The position numbers and the translations under genes are program-made. Below the pieces are notes generated by a model. That model made no database searches. It was given only the letters and a program-made list of their open reading frames with translations, and was not told the origin of the DNA. This document shows, one piece after another, positions 12,583 to 22,199 of a DNA stretch of 60,120 nucleotides. Source of the DNA: Pseudomonadota bacterium (GTDB taxonomy: Bacteria > Pseudomonadota > Alphaproteobacteria > Rhizobiales > Aestuariivirgaceae); NCBI GenBank assembly GCA_963205315.1, contig CAUJIO010000037.1, positions 1 to 60,120 of the forward strand, given 5' to 3'. Positions within the stretch are counted from its first letter, which is position 1. Each line of letters starts with the position of its first letter.

Positions 12583-13572
12583 TCAGGGCTTTTCCCATTT
12601 GCGGCTCTTTTCGGAGCGGAAGAAAGCGTCGATGATCTTCATGTTCTGGATGGCGTCGTCCACACCCCAGGCGGGTGCCTTCTTCTTGCGGATGGCGCGG
12701 CCGAAGGCTTCCGCCTGAAGCTGGTACTGGTCGGAGACCGGAAGCTCCAGCCATTGCCCCTCATTCATGCTCATGCCCTGGACAAAATAGCGGTTGGGCT
12801 TGTCGGGGGGCGCATTGAAGGGGATCTCGATCTCGATCCGTCCCTTGGTGCCCATGATGTTCACCCGCTGGTAGGGAGCAAGCTGGGTGGAAATGGTGAA
12901 GGAGAGATGTCTTCCCTCACTGAATTCCGCCAGGCCGCCGGCCAGCCGGTCGGTCTTGAACTTGGGGTCGCGGTCGAAGGTCGCGGTGACGCGCTGCGGC
13001 TCGCCGTCGAAAATGAAGCGTGACACGGTGATCGGATAGCAGCCGATGTCGAGCAGCCCGCCGCCGCCGATATCGGCCATGTTGCGGACGTTCTTCGGGT
13101 CCTTGAGAAAGTAAGAGAACAGCACCTGGATGGCGCGGACTTCGCCGATCTTGTTCTTCTTCACCAGATCGCGCACCGCCAGCCATTGCGCGGCATGGCG
13201 CACCATGAAGGCCTCGGCGATGAAGACGTTCTTCGGCGCCTTCTTCAGTTGCATCGCTTCCTTCGCGGTGATGGCGATGGGTTTTTCGCAGAGCACATGC
13301 TTGCCGGCCTTTGCAGCGGCGAGCGTCAGCGGCACGTGCAGATGGTTGGGCAGCGGATTATAAACAGCCTCGATCTCGGGATCGGCCAGCATCTCTTCAT
13401 AGGAGCCGTAGGCCCTGGGAATGCCGAGCTTGCCGGCCCATTCCTGTGCCGTCTTGAGCTTGCGCGACGAGATGGCGACGATCTCGATATCCTTGCTCTT
13501 CAGCATGCCGGGCAGCACCTTGGCCACGCCGATATTTGCTGTCGAGATCACGCCCCACTTCACAGGCTTCAT
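12583..13572 (-). CDS. Gfo/Idh/MocA family NAD(P)-dependent oxidoreductase
   Basis: The 329-residue protein has an N-terminal Rossmann fold starting KWGVISTANIGVAKVLPG and the family motif GKHVLCEKPIAI near residue 93, whose Lys is the usual catalytic residue. The C-terminal part fits the alpha/beta substrate domain (ADIGGGGLLDIGCYPI is typical). Relatives oxidise or isomerise sugars and inositols. The gene ends before the rpsT promoter and starts 19 bases after betI on the same strand, so it may be co-transcribed with betI. The substrate is not deducible. Confidence 0.9.
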   Translation of the reverse strand: MKPVKWGVISTANIGVAKVLPGMLKSKDIEIVAISSRKLKTAQEWAGKLGIPRAYGSYEEMLADPEIEAVYNPLPNHLHVPLTLAAAKAGKHVLCEKPIAITAKEAMQLKKAPKNVFIAEAFMVRHAAQWLAVRDLVKKNKIGEVRAIQVLFSYFLKDPKNVRNMADIGGGGLLDIGCYPITVSRFIFDGEPQRVTATFDRDPKFKTDRLAGGLAEFSEGRHLSFTISTQLAPYQRVNIMGTKGRIEIEIPFNAPPDKPNRYFVQGMSMNEGQWLELPVSDQYQLQAEAFGRAIRKKKAPAWGVDDAIQNMKIIDAFFRSEKSRKWEKP

Positions 13573-13591
13573 GTCAGTGCCTCCCCATTGA

Positions 13592-14233
13592 TCAGGAGGC
13601 CACTCTTAATCCTTCGCGCGCGGCGTTGAAAGATTGTTCGAGGCTCGCCGCAAAGTAATCGCGTGTCAGGGCCCGCGGGATCTCGGGGTCATCGGGCTTG
13701 CCGGTCAGCGCGTAGCGCAGCCAAAGGCCGTCCATCATTGCGCCTATGCCTTCGGCGATACGCAAGGCTTGGTTGTATTCGGTCATGCGGCGCAGGTCAT
13801 GCAGCAGGCTGCTTCTGAGACGGCGATGATAAATACTCAGGATGTGCTGCAGGCGCGGCGACATCCGGGCATTGCCATAGAGCGCCAGCCAGGCGCTGAA
13901 GATCTGACCGTCGAACTGCTTGTCGCCGAAACAGGCATCGATGATGGCTATGATCCTGCCGCGCGGCGATTGGGCGGCGACAAGACGGGCCACGGCATCG
14001 GCCCGGAGCTCCGACAGCAAGTGCCGCATGGTCTCGAACAGCAGATCATCCTTGTCCTTGAAATAGTGATGGACCATCCCAGAAGATATGCCAGCATATT
14101 TCGCGATGCGGGCGACGGTGGCACGGGTAAAGCCATCCTCGTGGATGACAGCGATTGCCGCCTCCACCAGTTGCCGCCTGCGAATTGGTACCATGCCAAG
14201 CTTGGGCAACAATACTCTCCAAAATCTCAACAT
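13592..14233 (-). CDS. betI: TetR-family transcriptional repressor BetI
   Basis: Choline-responsive repressor of glycine betaine synthesis and choline uptake genes. The start region LPKLGMVPIRRRQLVEAAI closely matches the E. coli BetI N-terminus, followed by the helix-turn-helix TVARIAKYAGISSGMVHHYF and the C-terminal GAMMDGLWLRYALTG. The listed start gives 213 residues; a TTG nine codons in would give MPKLGM, exactly as in BetI, and may be the true start. It is divergent from choXWV, and a strong palindrome lies between them. No betAB genes are in the window. Confidence 0.93.
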   Translation of the reverse strand: MLRFWRVLLPKLGMVPIRRRQLVEAAIAVIHEDGFTRATVARIAKYAGISSGMVHHYFKDKDDLLFETMRHLLSELRADAVARLVAAQSPRGRIIAIIDACFGDKQFDGQIFSAWLALYGNARMSPRLQHILSIYHRRLRSSLLHDLRRMTEYNQALRIAEGIGAMMDGLWLRYALTGKPDDPEIPRALTRDYFAASLEQSFNAAREGLRVAS

Positions 14234-14280
14234 ATATTCCTATCATCAAACGTCCAGCAGTCAAACCATCGCTGGCCAGA

Positions 14281-14310
14281 TTATTGTTGGATATTCGTCC
14301 AATAATAATC
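14281..14310. promoter_or_regulatory. Probable BetI operator between betI and choX
   Basis: Two 12-base arms, ATTATTGTTGGA and the complement of TCCAATAATAAT, match at 11 of 12 positions around a 6-base centre. The site sits midway between the divergent betI and choX starts in the most AT-rich part of the gap, so one bound dimer pair could control both. The core TTGGA...TCCAA resembles known BetI sites as recalled. Binding is inferred. Confidence 0.65.
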
Positions 14311-14398
14311 TTGCGGAGACCTGCCTGGCTGCACTAATCCTGTGCCATCACCCCGGAAAAGGAAGAACGCTCCGGGGTAAAGGAGGGAGTTTTCAAGA

Positions 14399-15337
14399 AT
14401 GTCATCAAAATCAAGAACCATTGCCGCGCTGCTGGCGCTCAGCACCTGCCTCGCAACGCCGGCATTCGCGAGTGATGCCGAAAGCTGCAAGACAGTGCGC
14501 TTTGCCGATGTCGGCTGGACCGACATCCAGGTGACCACGGGTGCAACCTCCGTCGTCCTCGAAGCGTTGGGTTACAGCCCGCAGGTATCGACCCTGTCAG
14601 TGCCTGTCACCTATGCCTCGATGAAGAACAAGGACATCGACGCCTTCCTCGGCAACTGGATGCCGAGCATGACAGCCGACGTGAAAGCCTATTTTGACGA
14701 GAAGTCGGTGGAACAGCTTGCGGTCAATCTCGAAGGCGCGGGCTATGGTCTCGTCGTGCCGCAATACGTCGCCGATGCCGGCGTCAAGAGCCTCACCGAC
14801 ATCGGTGCCCACAAGGACAAGTTCAACGGCAAGATCTATGGCATCGAGGCCGGCAATGACGGCAATCGCATCATCAGCGAGATGATCGCCAAGCCCGAGA
14901 ACAAGCTCGAGGGCTTCGAGCTGGTCGAGAGCTCGGAAGCCGGCATGCTCACCGAAGCCGAGAAGGCGATGAAGGACAATCAGTGGATCGTCTTCCTTGG
15001 CTGGACGCCGCACCCGATCATGGGCGAGATGAAGATACACTATCTCGATGGCATGGGCGATTCAGGCTTTGGTTCGGCCACGGTCTATACCAATGTCCGC
15101 GCCGGTTATACGGCCGATTGTCCGAATGCCGGCAAGCTGCTGTCCAATCTCAAGTTCACGCTCGAGATGGAAGGCGCCATGATGGACCCGGTGCTGAAGG
15201 ATGGCGCCGATCCCAAGGAAGTCGCCAAGACCTGGCTCAAGGCGCATCCGGACGCGGTGAAGCCGTGGCTCGATGGCGTCACGACGTTTGACGGCGGCGA
15301 TGCCGCGGCAGCCGTCGATGCCGCGCTGAAGGGATAA
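14399..15337 (+). CDS. choX: Choline ABC transporter periplasmic binding protein ChoX
   Basis: The 312-residue protein has a signal peptide (cleavage after about ATPAFA) and an OpuAC-type binding fold. The residues that form the choline aromatic box in Sinorhizobium ChoX (Trp43, Trp90, Tyr119, Trp205) have exact counterparts here at Trp40, Trp87, Tyr116 and Trp202, in DVGWTD, LGNWMPS, GAGYGLVV and LGWTPHP. A very strong ribosome binding site, AAAGGAGG, precedes ATG 14399. It leads the choXWV operon opposite betI. Confidence 0.96.
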   Translation: MSSKSRTIAALLALSTCLATPAFASDAESCKTVRFADVGWTDIQVTTGATSVVLEALGYSPQVSTLSVPVTYASMKNKDIDAFLGNWMPSMTADVKAYFDEKSVEQLAVNLEGAGYGLVVPQYVADAGVKSLTDIGAHKDKFNGKIYGIEAGNDGNRIISEMIAKPENKLEGFELVESSEAGMLTEAEKAMKDNQWIVFLGWTPHPIMGEMKIHYLDGMGDSGFGSATVYTNVRAGYTADCPNAGKLLSNLKFTLEMEGAMMDPVLKDGADPKEVAKTWLKAHPDAVKPWLDGVTTFDGGDAAAAVDAALKG

Positions 15338-15365
15338 GACGGCCAGAGGCCCCACCATCCACAAT

Positions 15366-15392
15366 CGTCATCCCCGGGCTTGTCCCGGGGAT
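15366..15392 (+). repeat. Palindromic intergenic repeat, copy 1
   Basis: A unit of about 26 bases in which CCCCGGG and CCCGGGG flank CTTGT, preceded by CGTCAT. An inverted copy lies 63 bases downstream. Units of this CGTCATCCCCGGGCTTG type are widespread extragenic palindromes in rhizobial genomes (recalled knowledge). It lies in the choX-choW gap. Confidence 0.8.
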
Positions 15393-15454
15393 TTTTACAT
15401 CGCAAAGTGGGCATGCGCGAAGGTCCGAAAGAACAGGGCCGCGCGCCAGAACAG

Positions 15455-15481
15455 GTCCCCGGGACAAGCCCGGGGATGACG
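15455..15481 (-). repeat. Palindromic intergenic repeat, copy 2 (inverted)
   Basis: Exact inverse of the copy at 15366-15392 over 26 bases. In RNA the two could pair into one long stem between choX and choW, which would protect choX mRNA and favour more binding protein than permease, as with REP elements in other transport operons (inference). Confidence 0.8.
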
Positions 15482-15507
15482 TATGTCGATCCCTGGGGAG
15501 GGGCAAC

Positions 15508-16386
15508 ATGGATTTCATCAAGGGGCTCTCGCAGCAGTTCCCGTGGCTGATCGACGAAAAGGGGAAGATCCTTTTCGGCAAGTGGGGCAAGGCCCTCATC
15601 GATTTCATCGTCACCTATTTCCAGTGGCTGTTCGACGCGCTGAAGATATCGCTCAATTTCGTGGTCGAGGGATCGACGTCGCTGCTGCTCATGCTGCCGC
15701 CCATCGTGCTGGCGCTGATCCTCGCGGGCTTTGCCTACTGGCTGCAGAAGTCATGGAAGCTGGCGCTTGGCGTGCTCCTTGGCCTGTTGTTCATCATGAA
15801 CCAGGGGCTGTGGAAGGAAACCGTACAGACCCTCGTGCTGGTCGTCGGATCGACGGCTTTGTCCATGGCGATTGGCGTGCCACTCGGCATCTGGGGCGCG
15901 CACAGCGCCAAGGTGTGGCGGGTGATGCAGCCGGTACTGGACCTGATGCAGACGATGCCAACCTTCGTCTATCTCATTCCCATTCTCATACTCTTCGGAC
16001 TTGGTGCCGCACCCGCCCTTATCGTCACCATCATCTTCGCGATGCCCGCCCCGGTGCGCATGACCTACCTCGGTATTACCTCGATCCCCAAGCCGATGAT
16101 CGAGGCGGGCGAGAGTTTTGGTGCCACCAAACGCCAACTGTTATGGAAGGTGGAGCTGCCTGCAGCCCTGCCGTCGATCATGGCGGGCCTCACCCAGTGC
16201 ATCATGCTGTCCCTCTCGATGGTGGTGTTCGCCACACTGATCGGTGCGCCGAGCCTCGGCAATCCAGTCAACAAGGCGCTCGCCAACCGCAATATTCCGC
16301 TGGGAATCGAAGCGGGCCTGGCGATCGTCGTGCTGGCCATCATCCTTGACCGCGTGCTGGCCGTGAAGGCGGGGGCAAAGAAATGA
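15508..16386 (+). CDS. choW: Choline ABC transporter permease ChoW
   Basis: Inner-membrane permease of the ProW/OpuAB type, 292 residues with about six to seven hydrophobic segments. The loop GESFGATKRQLLWKVELPAAL is the EAA-like site that contacts the ATPase. MQTMPTFVYLIPILILFGLG is characteristic of glycine betaine/choline permeases. It follows choX after the inverted repeats, and its stop overlaps the choV start by four bases (ATGA). Confidence 0.95.
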   Translation: MDFIKGLSQQFPWLIDEKGKILFGKWGKALIDFIVTYFQWLFDALKISLNFVVEGSTSLLLMLPPIVLALILAGFAYWLQKSWKLALGVLLGLLFIMNQGLWKETVQTLVLVVGSTALSMAIGVPLGIWGAHSAKVWRVMQPVLDLMQTMPTFVYLIPILILFGLGAAPALIVTIIFAMPAPVRMTYLGITSIPKPMIEAGESFGATKRQLLWKVELPAALPSIMAGLTQCIMLSLSMVVFATLIGAPSLGNPVNKALANRNIPLGIEAGLAIVVLAIILDRVLAVKAGAKK

Positions 16387-17573
16387 CAACCGCCGTCGAA
16401 TTCAAGAACGTCGACATCATCTTCGGCAACAATACCAAGGACGCGCTGGCGATGGCGCGGGCGGGTGAACACCGCTCCGACATCCTTAGCAAGACCGGCT
16501 GCGTGCTCGGCGCGACGGGTGCCAATCTCACCGTCAACGAGGGCGAAATCAGCGTGCTGATGGGGCTTTCGGGGTCCGGCAAGTCGACGCTGTTGCGCGC
16601 CGTCAACGGCCTCAACAAGGTGACGGGCGGCCAGGTGATGGTCAAGGATGGAAACCGCATGGTCGATGTCGCCTCTTGCGACGAGCAGACCTTGCGCCAC
16701 ATCCGCCAAAAGCAGGTCGCCATGGTGTTCCAGCAATTCGCCCTGCTGCCGTGGCGCACGGTGCGCGAGAATGCCGGGCTCGGCCTCGAACTCGCCGGCA
16801 TGCCGCTGGCGGAACGCAATGCCAAGGTCGACAAGCAACTGCACCTCGTCGGCCTCGACCAATGGGCCAACAAGTTTGTGCATGAGCTGTCCGGCGGCAT
16901 GCAGCAGCGCGTCGGTCTCGCCCGCGCGTTTGCCACCGAAGCACCGATCCTGCTGATGGACGAACCCTTCTCGGCACTCGATCCGCTGATCCGCACCAAG
17001 CTGCAGGACGAACTCCTGCAACTGCAGAAGCAGATCAAGAAGACCATCATCTTCGTCAGCCACGATCTCGAGGAGGCGCTCAAGATCGGCAACCGCATCA
17101 CCATCATGGAAGGCGGGCGCATCGTGCAGTCGGGTGCGCCCGAGGATATCGTTCTCAGGCCCGCCAACGACTACGTGCGCGACTTCATCGCCAATGTGAA
17201 TCCGCTTTCGGTGCTCACCGCCTGGAACGTCATGCGGGCGCTGCATGAACTGGAGCGCGACAAGGAAGGCTGGGTGTGGCTCGACAAGCGCAAGACCACC
17301 AAGTTCAAGCTCGATGAGAATGGCAAGGTCATCGCCGCCGAACGCGACAAGAAGAAAGCCACATGGGTATCGTGCGACGACGTCGAGAAGCCGGTCGCGC
17401 CGGATTCCCGGCCCGTCTATTGGGCGCGGCCCGGAACGTCACTCAAGACGGTGATGCTGGCCATCCACAACACCGATGTGGCTCCCGTCGCGATCTTCGA
17501 TGAGAACGACAAGTTCATGGGCGCCATCGGCGTACGCAATGTGCTGCAGGCGGTGCTGAAGAAGGTGGACTAA
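16383..17573 (+). CDS. choV: Choline ABC transporter ATP-binding protein ChoV
   Basis: The 396-residue ATPase has Walker A GLSGSGKS (61-68), the signature [16 protein letters not shown] and Walker [18 protein letters not shown]. After residue about 290 a CBS-like region follows, as in ProV and OpuAA, where it senses ionic strength. It carries the insertion of about 30 residues before the P-loop seen in this subfamily. Translation is coupled to choW. Its stop overlaps that of the convergent deoB gene. Confidence 0.95.
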   Translation: MTTAVEFKNVDIIFGNNTKDALAMARAGEHRSDILSKTGCVLGATGANLTVNEGEISVLMGLSGSGKSTLLRAVNGLNKVTGGQVMVKDGNRMVDVASCDEQTLRHIRQKQVAMVFQQFALLPWRTVRENAGLGLELAGMPLAERNAKVDKQLHLVGLDQWANKFVHELSGGMQQRVGLARAFATEAPILLMDEPFSALDPLIRTKLQDELLQLQKQIKKTIIFVSHDLEEALKIGNRITIMEGGRIVQSGAPEDIVLRPANDYVRDFIANVNPLSVLTAWNVMRALHELERDKEGWVWLDKRKTTKFKLDENGKVIAAERDKKKATWVSCDDVEKPVAPDSRPVYWARPGTSLKTVMLAIHNTDVAPVAIFDENDKFMGAIGVRNVLQAVLKKVD

Positions 17574-18745
17574 ATCGCCCAGGCCTTGCCGGCACTCAGC
17601 CGACCAACACCGAGGTGATGTGCGATGGTCTGGCCGATGTCGGCAAAGCAGCTGCGATGGCCGAAGCTGCCTGGCGCCATGCCCTTCATGTAGGTCATCA
17701 CCGGAATCTGCTCGCGCGTATGATCGGTGCCTTTCCAGGTCGGGTCATTGCCGTGGTCGGCTGTCAACAGCAGCAGATCACCGTCGCGCAACTTGGCGAT
17801 GATCTGCGGCAGTTGCGCGTCAAAGGCTTCGAGCGCCTTGCCATAGCCGATGGGATCGCGCCGGTGGCCATAGTCGGTATCGAAGTCGACGAAGTTGGTC
17901 ATCAGGAAGCCGCCATCGCCGACGCCGTCCATGTGCTCAAGTGTCGTTGCCAGAAATGCCGGGTTGCCGGCCACCTTGTATTCGCGGCCCGTGCCGGAAT
18001 GCGCATAGATGTCGCCGATCTTGCCGACCGAGACGACATCGCGTCCTGCCTTGCTCAGCACGTCCAGCAAGGTCGGTGAGGGTGGCTTCACGGCATAGTC
18101 CTTGCGGTGGCCGGTGCGGGTGAAGGTCTCTGCCGTTTCACCCACGAAGGGCCTGGCGATGACGCGGCCGATGTTCAGCGGAAAGGTCAGTTCGCGCGCC
18201 ACACGGCACACCTCGTACAGCCGCTCCAGCCCGAAATGCTCCTCATGGGCGGCGATCTGCATGACGCTGTCGGCGCTGGTATAGGCGATGGGCTTGCCGG
18301 AGCGCACATGCTCTTCGCCAAAATCCTCGATCACCTGGGTTCCCGAGGCATGGCACAACGCCAGCAGGCCGGGCAGCTTGCAGCGGCTGACGATGGCGTC
18401 GATCAGCTCCTGCGGGAAAGCCGGAACAGTGTGCGAAAAATAGCCCCAGTCGAACTGCAGTGGCACACCGGCGATTTCCCAATGCCCGGTGATCGTGTCC
18501 TTGCCGCGCGACACTTCGGTCGCCCAGCCATACTGGCCGACGAGCGGCACCTCGGCCAGCGGGTTTCGGCCCGTCGAACCCCTGGCCGCAAGGCCCAGCC
18601 CGAGTGCTGCCATGTTGGGCACGTTCAGCGTCATGTGTTCGCAGATGTGAACGAGCGTGTTCGCCCCATCGTCGCCGAAGCTTGCGGCATCGGGAGCGCC
18701 GCCAATGCCAAAGGAATCAAGAATCAACAGGAATGCGCGTGGCAC
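17570..18745 (-). CDS. deoB: Phosphopentomutase
   Basis: Interconverts (deoxy)ribose 1-phosphate and 5-phosphate, feeding nucleoside-derived pentose into central metabolism. The 391-residue product has the alkaline-phosphatase-superfamily start [20 protein letters not shown] with the metal-binding Asp, and [23 protein letters not shown] near the end with the second metal cluster. Length matches DeoB. It is the last gene of the nucleoside operon, three bases after deoA. Confidence 0.96.
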   Translation of the reverse strand: MPRAFLLILDSFGIGGAPDAASFGDDGANTLVHICEHMTLNVPNMAALGLGLAARGSTGRNPLAEVPLVGQYGWATEVSRGKDTITGHWEIAGVPLQFDWGYFSHTVPAFPQELIDAIVSRCKLPGLLALCHASGTQVIEDFGEEHVRSGKPIAYTSADSVMQIAAHEEHFGLERLYEVCRVARELTFPLNIGRVIARPFVGETAETFTRTGHRKDYAVKPPSPTLLDVLSKAGRDVVSVGKIGDIYAHSGTGREYKVAGNPAFLATTLEHMDGVGDGGFLMTNFVDFDTDYGHRRDPIGYGKALEAFDAQLPQIIAKLRDGDLLLLTADHGNDPTWKGTDHTREQIPVMTYMKGMAPGSFGHRSCFADIGQTIAHHLGVGRLSAGKAWAI

Positions 18746-18748
18746 GTC

Positions 18749-20056
18749 TCAGGCTCCAATCCGGGCGAGAACGCAGGCACGCGATGTGCCTGCTTCACCC
18801 AGAGTATAGGCCTTCTTCACAATTTCCGCAGCCCGCGCGAAGGATGCCTCGTCGGCGGCATTGACCCAGCACAGCGGCGTTTCGAAATCGGCGTGGAACC
18901 CCTTGCCAAGCAGATTGGACAGGCCGACGCGATGATCAATCTTGTCGGCGGCAACGCGGCGGCCGCCGCCCAATTCGATCACGGCGAGGCCGAGATCGCG
19001 TGTGCGGACCGCAACAACGCTGCCATCGTCATCGGCATAGACCGGGCGGCTGATTGGCGCGCGGGCCAAAAGGGTTTCATGATCGCGCAGGAAATTCTTC
19101 GGCCCGCCCAGCAAAGCGACCATGCGGTCGAAATGTTCAGCCGCGGCACCGCTGTCGAGTGTGGATTTGAGACGGGCTCTTGCGGCCGTCACGTCCGCAT
19201 CAATCCCCGCGCTCACCAGCAATTCGGCGCCGAGCGCCAATGTGATGTCCATGACGCGGAAATTGATGATGCGGCCGAGCAGGACACCACAGGCATGGGC
19301 GACCTCGATGGCATTGCCGGCACAGGGTGCAAGGGGTTCGTCCATGTCGGTGATGAGTGCAGATGTCTTGAGACCCGCGCCATTGGCCACGGCGACGAGA
19401 CTCTCGGCAAGGCCCTTCGCCTCCTCCAGCGTCGCCATGAAGGCGCCGGAACCCGTCTTCACGTCGAGCACCAGGTGTTCCAGTCCGGCTGCAAGCTTCT
19501 TCGACAGGATCGATGCGGTGATGAGCGGAATGGATTCGACCGTCGCCGTCACATCGCGGATGCCGTAGAGGCGCTTGTCGGCGGGCGCCAAATCCGCCGT
19601 CTGGCCGATGATGGCGCAGCCGGCCTCGCGCGTCACCTTGCGGAACAGGTCGAGGTCCGGTTGCGTCACGTAGCCCGGAATTGAATCGAGCTTGTCGAGC
19701 GTGCCGCCAGTGTGGCCGAGGCCGCGGCCCGAAATCATCGGCACATAGAGACCGCAGGCGGCCAGCATCGGGGCCAGCATGAGGGAGAGATTGTCACCAA
19801 TGCCGCCGCTCGAATGCTTGTCGACGACCGGTCCCGGCAGATCCCATTTCAAAACGGTACCTGAGTCGCGCATGGCGAGTGTCAGGCCGACGGCCTCTTC
19901 TCTGCTCATGCCCTTGAAGAACACCGCCATGGCAAAGGCCGCGACCTGGCCTTCCGAGACGCTGCCATCCGTCAGCCCACTGATGAAGTCCTTGACCTCG
20001 TCGCGCGCCAGCGCTGCTCCATCGCGTTTGCGGCGGATGACCTCTTGCGGCAGCAT
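18749..20056 (-). CDS. deoA: Thymidine phosphorylase
   Basis: Phosphorolysis of thymidine or deoxyuridine to the base and deoxyribose 1-phosphate. The 435-residue protein opens LPQEVIRRKRDG, has the family signature VDKHSSGGIGDNLSL (phosphate binding) and the DVKTGSGAFM motif. It sits between punA and deoB, the logical order for producing and then isomerising pentose 1-phosphate. The gaps to its neighbours are one to three bases. Confidence 0.96.
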   Translation of the reverse strand: MLPQEVIRRKRDGAALARDEVKDFISGLTDGSVSEGQVAAFAMAVFFKGMSREEAVGLTLAMRDSGTVLKWDLPGPVVDKHSSGGIGDNLSLMLAPMLAACGLYVPMISGRGLGHTGGTLDKLDSIPGYVTQPDLDLFRKVTREAGCAIIGQTADLAPADKRLYGIRDVTATVESIPLITASILSKKLAAGLEHLVLDVKTGSGAFMATLEEAKGLAESLVAVANGAGLKTSALITDMDEPLAPCAGNAIEVAHACGVLLGRIINFRVMDITLALGAELLVSAGIDADVTAARARLKSTLDSGAAAEHFDRMVALLGGPKNFLRDHETLLARAPISRPVYADDDGSVVAVRTRDLGLAVIELGGGRRVAADKIDHRVGLSNLLGKGFHADFETPLCWVNAADEASFARAAEIVKKAYTLGEAGTSRACVLARIGA

Positions 20057-20057
20057 G

Positions 20058-20840
20058 TCAGGCGTCCCTGAAGAAGCGGGTGATGAGGGCTTTCATGTTC
20101 TCGGCCGCCTTCGCGCCTTCGCGCTTGGTTTCTTCATGTGACGGCGAAGCGCCCTCGATTCCCGCCGCCAGATTGGTGATGACCGAAAGTCCCGCAACCT
20201 TCAGGTCAAAGCGCCGGGCGAGAATGGTTTCGGGCGCCGTCGACATGCCGACCGCCGAGCCGCCGATCACCTGGAACATGCGGATTTCGGCCGGCGTCTC
20301 GAAGCTCGGACCCGAATACCAGCAATAGACGCCCTGATGCAGTGCCAGGCCTTCCGCCTTGGCCGCGGCAAGAAACCGCGCGCGCAGGGCTGGATCATAG
20401 GCATCGGTCATCGGCACGAAATTCTCGTCGCCGTGCTGGCCGATCAGCGGGTTCATGCCCGAGTAATTGATGTGGTCGGTGATCAGCATGATCGACCCGG
20501 GGCGCATGTCAGGCTTCAGGCTGCCCGCCGCATTGGTGAGGATCAGGGTCTCGATGCCGGCGCCTTTCAGCATCTCGATGGCCGGGCGCATGACGGCGGC
20601 ATTGCCGGATTCGTAAGGATGGGCGCGGCCCGCCAGCACGGCCACCTGCTGGCCTCCGAGGTCACCCACGACGAGTTGACCAGCATGACCCGAAATCTTC
20701 GGCAGCGGGAAACCTGACAACTCCGTATACGGAATAATAAGCGGATCTTTCACCGCATTGGCAATCGGCCCGAGGCTCGATCCGAGAATGATCGCCGTCT
20801 TCGGCGCGCGGCCCTGCAATCGTTTCGCAAGTTCGTGCAT
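20058..20840 (-). CDS. punA: Purine-nucleoside phosphorylase (trimeric type)
   Basis: Cleaves inosine and guanosine to base plus ribose 1-phosphate. The 260-residue protein shows trimeric PNP motifs: ILGSSLGPIA, LAGRAHPYES, LTNAAGSLKPDMRPGS, YSGPSFETPAE and AVGMST. This is the eukaryote-like PunA/XapA class, not the hexameric DeoD class. Its ATG shares a base with the cdd stop (TAATG), and deoA follows after one base, so expression is coupled. Confidence 0.94.
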   Translation of the reverse strand: MHELAKRLQGRAPKTAIILGSSLGPIANAVKDPLIIPYTELSGFPLPKISGHAGQLVVGDLGGQQVAVLAGRAHPYESGNAAVMRPAIEMLKGAGIETLILTNAAGSLKPDMRPGSIMLITDHINYSGMNPLIGQHGDENFVPMTDAYDPALRARFLAAAKAEGLALHQGVYCWYSGPSFETPAEIRMFQVIGGSAVGMSTAPETILARRFDLKVAGLSVITNLAAGIEGASPSHEETKREGAKAAENMKALITRFFRDA

Positions 20841-21229
20841 TACAAGTTCTCCCGGCCGAACGAATATGGCAGCAGCTCGTCCAGCGTGAAGCTGCGGATC
20901 AACTCGCCGTCTTCGGTGCAGCAGTGGATCTTGGCGTCACCTCTGGCAAATTCGCGGATCTTCTGGCGGCAGCCACCGCAGGGCGTGCACAGCTCATCGC
21001 CGTTTCCCATGACGGCAACTTCGGTGATGCGCATGCCACCGCCCATGATCAGCGCCGAAATCGCCGAGGGCTCGGCACACCAGCCCTGCGGATACGAAGC
21101 GTTCTCGATGTTGCAGCCGGCGAAGACGCGGCCCTGCTCGTCGCGCATCGCGGCGCCCACAAGGAATTTCGAATAGGGTGCGTGAGCCCTGGCACGCGCG
21201 GCTTTCGCCGCCTCGATCAGATCACGCAT
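20840..21229 (-). CDS. cdd: Cytidine deaminase
   Basis: Hydrolytic deamination of cytidine to uridine. The 129-residue (short, tetrameric-type) protein has the zinc site Cys51, Glu53 (in CAEPSA) and Cys84/Cys87 (in PCGGC). The usual CAERTA is CAEPSA here, so the Arg that follows the catalytic Glu in many homologs is Pro; the catalytic residues are intact. It starts one base after the upstream permease gene. Confidence 0.95.
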   Translation of the reverse strand: MRDLIEAAKAARARAHAPYSKFLVGAAMRDEQGRVFAGCNIENASYPQGWCAEPSAISALIMGGGMRITEVAVMGNGDELCTPCGGCRQKIREFARGDAKIHCCTEDGELIRSFTLDELLPYSFGRENL

Positions 21230-21230
21230 G

Positions 21231-22196
21231 TCAGCGATCCTTGGTATAGGGAATGCCGCTGGCTTTTGGCGGGATGGACTTGCCGATAAAGCCCGCCAGC
21301 AGCACGACGGTCAGCACATAGGGCAGCATGTTGATGAACTGCACCGGAATGGTGACGCCGCCAATGGCCGTGCCCTGCATGTAGTTGCCGGAGGCCTGCA
21401 GAAAACCGAACAGCAGGCAGGCATAGAGAGCCGGCCAGGCGCGCCAGTTGGCGAAGATCAGCGCGGCGAGCGCCATGAAGCCGCGGCCGGCCGTCATGTC
21501 GCGCACGAAGCTTGCAGAAAGAGATGTGGAGATGAAAGCACCGGCCAGTCCGCACAGAATGCCGGCGATGATCACCGCCTTGTAGCGCAGCAATGCCACC
21601 GAGATTCCCGCGGTATCGACCGCATGCGGATTTTCGCCGACGGCGCGCAGCCGCAAGCCAAAGCGGGTGCGGGCCAGAGCCCAGGCCGTGAGCGGCACGA
21701 GAATCACGGTGATGTAGGTGATGATCGAATGGCCCGAGACGATCTTGGCGAAGATGCCAAGCACCGGCATATCGTAAAGCGCCGAGATGCCCGGAATATC
21801 GATCGACATGAAACGGCCTTCAGGCGGCAGTGCCGGGGTGCGCCCGCCCTCCCTGAACCATTCATTGCCGAGAACGACGGCCAAACCCGCCGCCAGCATG
21901 TTGATGGCAACGCCCGAAACCACCTGATTGCCGCGCTGGTTGATCGACGCATAGCCATGGATCAGCGCGAAGCAGAGCGACACGGCGATGGCGAAGAACA
22001 GTCCGATCCATGCGGAGCCATAGAAGGCTGAGGCGGAGGCCGCGGCAAAGGCCGCCGCCAGCATCTTGCCTTCGAGACCAATGTCGACGATGCCCGAACG
22101 TTCCGACCACAAGCCGGCAAGGCAGGCGAGGATCAGCGGCACCGACATGCGGATGGTGGAGGAGAGGACTTCGGCGATCAGAACGGTCCAGTCCAT
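21231..22196 (-). CDS. ABC transporter permease, nucleoside (BmpD/YufQ-like)
   Basis: Inner-membrane permease of the BPD_transp_2 family, 321 residues with about eight hydrophobic segments. LWSERSGIVDIGLEGKMLAA near residue 28 and NQVVSGVAINMLAAGLA are diagnostic of the second permease of BMP-type nucleoside importers. It sits between its partner permease and cdd. Context makes purine or pyrimidine nucleosides the likely cargo. Confidence 0.93.
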   Translation of the reverse strand: MDWTVLIAEVLSSTIRMSVPLILACLAGLWSERSGIVDIGLEGKMLAAAFAAASASAFYGSAWIGLFFAIAVSLCFALIHGYASINQRGNQVVSGVAINMLAAGLAVVLGNEWFREGGRTPALPPEGRFMSIDIPGISALYDMPVLGIFAKIVSGHSIITYITVILVPLTAWALARTRFGLRLRAVGENPHAVDTAGISVALLRYKAVIIAGILCGLAGAFISTSLSASFVRDMTAGRGFMALAALIFANWRAWPALYACLLFGFLQASGNYMQGTAIGGVTIPVQFINMLPYVLTVVLLAGFIGKSIPPKASGIPYTKDR

Positions 22197-22199
22197 GGC

